A stretch of DNA of 64,000 nt from Talpa occidentalis (Eukaryota > Chordata > Mammalia > Eulipotyphla > Talpidae). The notes beneath the pieces were generated by a model. That model saw only the letters and a program-made list of their open reading frames with translations, searched no databases and was not told the DNA's origin. The stretch is from contig NW_023604295.1 of NCBI RefSeq assembly GCF_014898055.3, positions 93,573,591-93,637,590 on the forward strand, written 5' to 3'. Position numbers and translations under genes: made by a program. Shown piece by piece: positions 59,351 through 64,000 of this stretch; the first letter of the stretch is position 1; every line of letters begins with the position of its first letter.

Positions 59351-59597
59351 ATAAGCATCAAATTTCAATAAGAAATGTGTAGGTGGAAAACAATGGGTCC
59401 TGTTTGTCTGTTTTCATGAACCCAAGATCCCTTACAAGAAATCCCTCAATAGATTATCTCTCCTGTCTCACGGCCACTTGCTAATATGAGTTCACATGCC
59501 CCTTCCTTTTTTTAATACTAACTTAGTTTGAATATTATTCAAAATTCTACTCCTATACACTTCTGTGCCTCTCTTTTGTTACCGTTTTCTTTTTTTC

Positions 59598-59800
59598 TAA
59601 TTTATTTTTCTTTTAATTGAGACAACATTACGATTCTTCCTGTCAGGTGTTGCCACCCAAGGGCACACACCAACAAATCCCCCATAGTCCACCACCATAG
59701 TCTATTGTGCTTCCTTCCTTATTTACTATGCCCCCTCCCCCAAACCCTCCTCTCTGTGTATACTTCAGTTCTGCAGTCAAGTTTCAAGGCTTAAGATCTA
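59598..59800 (-). mobile_element. L1 3'UTR fragment (antisense)
   Basis: Related to 9261-9518: 'aatttatttttcttttaattgagacaacatta', 'tagtccaccaccatagtct', 'cttcagttctgcagtcaa'. 5' truncated. Confidence 0.6.
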
Positions 59801-61059
59801 CCAGCATTACCTGAGTGAATGAGGCAGGTTTGAACACCTAAAAAATAAGAATCTGCCACCAAGAAAGAATGAACGGTTTGGGGTTGGCAACCAAAACAAT
59901 CTGCTCCATAGTCTACCACTACATTGTTGTACAATAAGTTCTGCATGTCATTTTTCAATTTGCTGTTAATTATCCCGCAAGAAAATGAATCTTCGTTTTC
60001 AAATTTCTACTTTCAGTTGTATTTGTTTTTACCTTCACTGAAATTTTGTAAGTGGGTGGTTTAATGCTGCAAAAGCACTGCAGATAAAATTGTGATGAAC
60101 AGAACACAAACTGGCAAGATAAATTCTTGAAGTTCATACAAGAAAGGTTGATTTAATGTATGTATAAAAGAAAGAAAAAAACTTCCTTGTATTGAAAAGA
60201 AAAACAATCTAACTTTAAAAATTGACAAAATTCATGAAGGCACAAAACCTGAAAGAATAAATGCAAATGATTCATATGTGTGCACATCTTCAGTCATAAT
60301 GAGACCAATGCTCCTGCAATTATACTATGATACTATTTTCCACTTGTTGAAGTAGAAAAGACCTAATGGTTTAGAAACATCATCTATGGGCAAGCCTTTA
60401 AGGAAGCAGAAATGACATGAGTTGCTTATAGGATTGGAGATTTGAGGGCCAATTTTCTATAGCTTTCCACATTTCAAGTGCAGGGTAGGAACTGAACTAG
60501 GAAAGCCACTTGAAAAAATTATCCTAAAGATGTACTTCTGGTAACAACACTACTCATTGCAAAATTGTCATTTAAAAGAAAATATTGGAAACATCTCAAT
60601 GTCCATCAGTAGAGGACTGGTTGAAAAAGTATGTTGCATAAATATAAATAGTATAAACGTGAGGAAAACAAAGAATAAGAAGATTGAGATGCTAATATAC
60701 ATTCAAATGTGACAATATTTCAAAGAACAGTCAAAAGTAATGCACATAAATGATACCTATTGGCCAAGAAAAGGGGTAAAATATATATTTGTTCACATTT
60801 ACATAAAATATTTTATGAATGATGGAGAAACTAAGTGTATTGATTTGCTGTGTAGAATGGAACATGATCACTGGAATACAGAGTTGGAAGAAAGATTTTT
60901 TTTTTACTATAAATTTGCTTCCATCATATAAACACTACAGTGTCACCTGCTGAAAAGGCAGAAGTACTTCAAACCTCTAACTCTAGAACAACAAAATAGG
61001 CCAAAAAATAATAATAACAACACATGGCAACTTGAAATCTCAAATTGCAATGTCACCAC
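59801..61059. other. Mostly unrecognised; possible old L1 piece at 60540-60680
   Basis: 60585-60660 ('attggaaacatctcaatgtccatcagtagaggactggtt') resembles an ancient L1 ORF2 C-terminal segment. The rest has no nameable feature. Confidence 0.4.
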
Positions 61060-61610
61060 AGGGAGAGAACAGTAATCGAGAATTCAACCAAAAAGATATG
61101 GAAGATTTAACTCCAATTAGAGAGTTCAAAATTGCCATGAGAAAGAAACTCTCAAAGAAATGAAAGAAAATGCAGAAAAGCCAATCAGAGTGATATAAGA
61201 AAACTCTGAAAGGAAAGATACAACAAAATTTAGGGGGCAAATGTATGTAACAAGAAATATAATGAACAAAAAGTAGTAATTGAAGATTTAAATAAAATAA
61301 GGGAGTTGTAGGATGCAAAAACCTCAATAGAGGAGGAAAAAAATATAGAAAGCTATGGAAAAAGACTAGACCTAATGGAGGATTGAATCAGTGACCTTGA
61401 ATATAATGATGCATGAAGGAATCAAGTGGAAGAAGAAAGAGAAATATGGAGAAAATGAAAAGACACTTCCAGGACTATTTGATTCCATTAGGAAGTCAAT
61501 GTAAGAATAAAGGTATTACAGAGAAGGGAACAAGAGAATTTATTCAAAGAAATAATAGCAGAAAACTTTCCAGAACTTGAGAAGGAACAATTTATACAAG
61601 TCCATGAAGC
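61060..61610 (+). mobile_element. HAL1 or old L1 ORF1-like remnant
   Basis: Purine-rich degraded ORF1-like sequence: 'tagagagttcaaaattgccatgagaaagaaactctcaaagaaatg' parallels the ORF1 coiled-coil start of the 32-kb L1 ('gagaatttaaaattgctgtgatt'), followed by 'tttgattccattaggaagtcaatgtaagaataaaggt' and 'caaagaaataatagcagaaaactttccagaact' of the RRM region. No ORF2 adjoins, which fits HAL1 (half-L1) or an L1 fragment. Confidence 0.6.
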
Positions 61611-64000
61611 TTATTCACATCTTGGCTTTGAATCATCAGACACTTTCAACTGAGACAGGTATGGACAGGGCAGGGTAGGCAGAGATGCCGTTCTACTGGG
61701 GAGAGCAGCAGGAAAAAATGGTAGAATGATGAGGACTAGCCAAAGAATAAAGTGAGGTGATCCGAAAGTATAAACTCAGAGTAGCTTGTAGAGTTTTGAA
61801 TGACTGACTGAGGCTATCTGGCATTTACTTGACATACATCAGGAAAGCTCTACAGAAAATGTGATGGAATTCAAAGAATTCTAAAATAAGTGTTAGGACA
61901 TTTGGTTCTAGTGCCCCTACATTTACTTGACAGCAAGAAATGCAATGCCTCTAACTATCATTTCACTCTTTGATGACCATTTCCTTTATCATTACGTTCT
62001 GTAATTCCTCAAGGAATTTTTAAACTTGTCAACATAAGCTGGAGTCTGGGTAAAGTATAACATAATAATCCAGGGGAAGATAATGTCACCCACACTAGGG
62101 AGGTGACAATGGAGAAGTCAGAGGTGTCCACAACACTGGAACGAGCACTGCCCTCATACAGTCTTTACTTGCAGAATTGTTCAAATAGCATTGGGAAAGA
62201 AGAAAGAATGTAAATAACAGTGTCAAGATTGTACTTTAGGGATAGTGTGTGAGATTGGACATGTGGACAAACAAGAGAGAAATGTGAGAGGATTTGTGTT
62301 AACTTGCATTGCCAAGAGAATTTCAGTACCATTGACAGAGAGATTGGGAGCTTAAATAAGTGGGATTAAAAAGAAAATATCTTAAAGAAGGTTAGGACAG
62401 TTTGGAACCTCTTCAGTTTAAGTAGGCAGAATGCACAAAATGTCAAAATGTCCAGCAAGGAATTAATAACTTGAAATTAAAATGATAGCTTTGAGAGTCA
62501 TCCCAAGATGGGAAAATTGAAGATAAAAGAATAATAAATAAATGCTTTCAAACACTTTATGAAGACATGGAAAAATTTTCAGGAAATATTCTCCAGTAGA
62601 AAGAGCAAGATATGTATTTTCTGTTGTAATTTCTATAAATATATGTTCACAGAAAAAAGGTAGAAATAAAACAATCAAAAATTTTTAATGGACCTACATT
62701 ATGAATAACAGAACACATACTATATATTTTTTGTATTCTTCCAGTTTTCCATGATGAACTTATATCACTTAATGAAAAAAGAAAACAGCAAAAAGAAAAA
62801 AGAAAGAAAGAAAGAAACAAGAAGTGGTGATCAAAAAAGTTGCTATTAAAACTTAATAAGACTTTATAAAATAAAAGTATTGGAAAAAGAGGTCTGTTTC
62901 AGAGGTGTCAGGCTAAATAAAAATCACACCTCACAAACTCTAGCCTGTAACAGGCACAAAGAAGAATCAATTACTTCAATTCTATGTACTTCTAGTTATA
63001 AACAATGAACTATTAGTTCTCATATTCCTGGTAAAATCAAGCATATTTCTGTCTACTTCCATAACAGGCTTCTGTATTCTTAAAAGAGATAGAGAAACAT
63101 GTCTGGACATGCAGAAAACTTTTGAAGGAGAAAAGATGATTACACTAAGTGAGAAGATAAAAAAAACAAAAGTGAGAAGATTAAAAAAAAAAAAAAAACA
63201 ACAACTTGAGCTTCAACAATACAGAGCTGTCCCAATAAATTAATTCTATCACCAAGCATTAAAACTGAAACTTTTTAATTTTAATGGTTTAATACATGTT
63301 GGGAGCATCTTACCCCTTTATCCATAACAAAAATTCTATCAAATAGAGTAGTCTTAAGCTGAAAGAGACATCTTTATTAAATCTAAAACTAAGCAACTTG
63401 ATTTGATAGGTCAAATATTACCAAAATATAAAGTAAATTGGGTTTGTCTATTCAGAGACTCACATTTATGCAAATATCAACTCCAGTTAGGCTAGAGTGG
63501 AATACAGCATATAATAAACAACCTACAAAATTCCAGTATTCTTCTGAAGTCAGTATTTTTCCTTCCCTGTTATTTGGAAAGGAATTGTTTGGTTTACCCC
63601 AAATAGCCTGAGATATTCATTTCTCCTAAGGAGAACCCTCCCAGAACCACTTGGTTGTAGATGAAAATATAAGCAACCCATGTGATATCATGAAAAAGAG
63701 AATAGAAGGTAACATGGGAAAAGTAGAGCTCATTCCTTGTGAAATATTTAAAGGTAGGAGGTAGCTACATGCTCAGCTACAATTTCTTAAAAATTCTTCA
63801 TTTCCTCTGGTCTCACATCTGGAGTGCCAGAGAGTGACCTCATGGCTGACACTGAACCAGTCTAGAATAATTCTTCAACAAAGCCATTGCATTATAGGTG
63901 ACTTGCTAACATCATCTGTTTGTGTTTTGGGGGGGCTTCTGGAAAATACTATAGCATGGGACAAAAAAATATAAGTATTGGAATAAAAGAGACCTATGTT
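61611..64000. other. No recognisable feature
   Basis: AT-rich sequence with an (AAAG)n run at 62795-62819 and a 17-A run at 63183. Chance ORFs only. Confidence 0.4.

Noticed and set aside
1..64000. CRISPR arrays, bacterial operons or a host multi-exon gene
   Set aside because: No regularly spaced repeats, no bacterial-type gene packing, and no run of exon-like ORFs with splice sites and recognisable domains.

Overview
The window is vertebrate, almost certainly mammalian, nuclear DNA. It holds MIR and L2 relics, ancient and young L1 LINEs, solo LTRs of endogenous retroviruses and about ten copies of a tRNA-derived SINE. I find no host protein-coding exon, no structural RNA gene and no CRISPR or prokaryotic signal. 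The SINE head (about CCTCCCTGGTGGCGCAGCGG with a GGTTCGATCCC B box) is not primate Alu, rodent B1/B2, carnivore CAN or vesper-bat VES as I know them. It is most like what I recall of rhinolophoid-bat SINEs, but I cannot confirm the species. The DNA could be intergenic or intronic.

Layout. 1-8.3 kb is AT-rich background with MIR relics, one SINE and an old L1 end. 8.3-9.5 kb has two abutting L1 3' ends. 13.5-18.8 kb is a retroposon cluster with a chimeric L1 end, an inverted pair of SINEs and a twin-primed (5'-inverted) L1 with perfect 16-bp target-site duplications (TSDs). 21.7 kb has the best-preserved SINE. 24.3-27.0 kb is a nested LTR cluster: an L1 3' end split by two solo LTRs, followed by an inverted solo LTR of the same family as the first. 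29-32 kb has older L1 and SINE pieces.

32,267-38,794 is the main object: a full-length 6.5-kb L1 flanked by perfect 16-bp TSDs. It has a YY1-like start, a GC-rich 5'UTR with about 200-bp tandem units, ORF1, ORF2 and a short G-rich 3'UTR with a poly(A) tail. ORF2 keeps all endonuclease and RT catalytic residues at the human ORF2p positions. It is broken only by two one-base indels that cancel about 180 bp apart. ORF1 is split into two ORFs that overlap as ATGA.

41.5-44.7 kb is old L1 in both orientations. 46.9-48.4 kb is an L1 carrying one full SINE and one tailless SINE head, each with its own TSDs. 50.6-55.2 kb is an L1 inside an L1; the inner copy has the same ORF1 split and has lost about 2 kb of ORF2. 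56-64 kb is sparse, with L1, SINE and HAL1-like relics.

Nothing here is a host operon or pathway. The active logic of the locus is retrotransposition: L1 supplies endonuclease and reverse transcriptase in cis, and the SINEs and tailless fragment show the same target-site signature in trans. I found no clearly new biological system. The observations I rate highest are the shared split ORF1, the tailless SINE head and the compensating ORF2 indels.
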